Made by a program: the position numbers and the translations under genes
Source: an uncultured Eubacteriales bacterium
GTDB taxonomy: Bacteria > Bacillota > Clostridia > Monoglobales > Monoglobaceae
DNA length: 6,008 bases
Reading direction: 5' to 3'
Assembly: GCA_900555375.1 (NCBI GenBank)
Contig: USLC01000052.1
Coordinates: forward strand, 1-6,008
Shown: one piece after another, positions 5,684-6,008 of the stretch
Numbering within the stretch: position 1 is the first letter of the stretch
Layout: each line of letters starts with the position of its first letter
The notes under the pieces: model-generated
Seen by the model: the letters and a program-made list of their open reading frames with translations, nothing else
The model's database searches: none
Told to the model about the DNA's origin: nothing

Positions 5684-6008
5684 ATGAGTGGGTATACAAT
5701 GGAGTGCTTAAAAAATCTTGATTTGAAAAAAATCGGTCTTTATGATACCGTTCAGCAGAACATCAGACGCAACAGAATGCAAAGCGTACGGATTAAGGTG
5801 GTTTCAAAGGACGGCAGCCCGATAAACGGCGCAAAGATTTCGGTTAAAGAGACCGACGGAGAGTTTAAATTCGGCTGCAATGCTTTTATGGTAAATCAGT
5901 TTGAAAGCGAAGAACAAAACAAAACTTATGCCGAAAAGTTTAAGAGTGTCTTTAATCAGGCGGTTGTTCCGTTTTATTGGAAGGACGATGAACCCGAAGA
6001 GGGTAAAT
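5684..6008 (+). CDS. Glycoside hydrolase family 10 (endo-beta-xylanase-like) protein, N-terminal part
   Basis: An open frame of 108 codons runs off the window end. ATG 5684 follows AAGGAG by seven bases; a second in-frame ATG (5699) is less well placed. Residues about 34-63 form a small beta-rich leader region (VRIKVVSKDGSPINGAKISV), followed by FKFGCNAFM, the entry to a GH10 barrel, and then EEQNKTYAEKFKSVFNQAVVPFYW and DEPEEGK. These match the start of GH10 proteins, which usually cleave beta-1,4-xylan. The two catalytic glutamates lie beyond the window, so activity cannot be confirmed. There is no signal peptide, which suggests a cytoplasmic enzyme acting on imported oligosaccharides. The classical ENxMKW segment that builds the -2 sugar subsite reads VVPFYW here (94-99), so specificity may differ from standard xylanases. 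Divergent placement from the AraC gene suggests that regulator controls it. Confidence 0.85.
   Translation, partial: MSGYTMECLKNLDLKKIGLYDTVQQNIRRNRMQSVRIKVVSKDGSPINGAKISVKETDGEFKFGCNAFMVNQFESEEQNKTYAEKFKSVFNQAVVPFYWKDDEPEEGK

Overview
The window looks like chromosome of an anaerobic, polysaccharide-degrading member of the Bacillota, most likely class Clostridia. The evidence is strong AGGAGG/AGAGGTGAT-type ribosome binding sites, sigma-A-like promoters with 17-bp spacers, a PhoR-like two-component kinase with a clostridial-style linker, a YcdB/YcdC protein with S-layer homology (SLH) repeats, and an AraC regulator divergent from a family 10 glycoside hydrolase. The genus cannot be fixed from this sequence alone.

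Region 1 (1-2438): the hairpin terminator of an off-window gene is followed by a clear promoter and a two-gene operon. It encodes an OmpR/PhoB-type response regulator and a membrane histidine kinase that share one base (TAATG). All phosphotransfer residues are present, so the pair should work.

Region 2 (2439-4663): 98 bp after the kinase, with no convincing terminator between them, lies a gene for an exported 708-residue protein. It has YcdB/YcdC (PepSY-like) repeats and C-terminal SLH repeats. It is probably held at the cell wall and is a plausible partner or target of the upstream two-component system, but this rests on position only. A perfect 15-bp hairpin closes the region, between convergent genes.

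Region 3 (4764-6008): an AraC-family regulator on the minus strand and a GH10 enzyme on the plus strand, cut by the window end, are transcribed divergently from a 155-bp intergenic region. This region is the most structured DNA in the window. Two mirror-image promoters have their TTGAAA -35 boxes inside the two arms of a 10-bp inverted repeat. A second, perfect 13-bp inverted repeat around ACGCGT covers the GH10 -10 box and start point, and a small leader hairpin precedes the GH10 ribosome binding site. The arrangement suggests the AraC protein controls the hydrolase and itself, possibly with a second regulator.

No mobile element, CRISPR array, tRNA or rRNA was seen. The gene content is of known types; the points of interest are the divergent control region, the altered substrate-site motif in the GH10 protein and the two-component/YcdB-SLH linkage.
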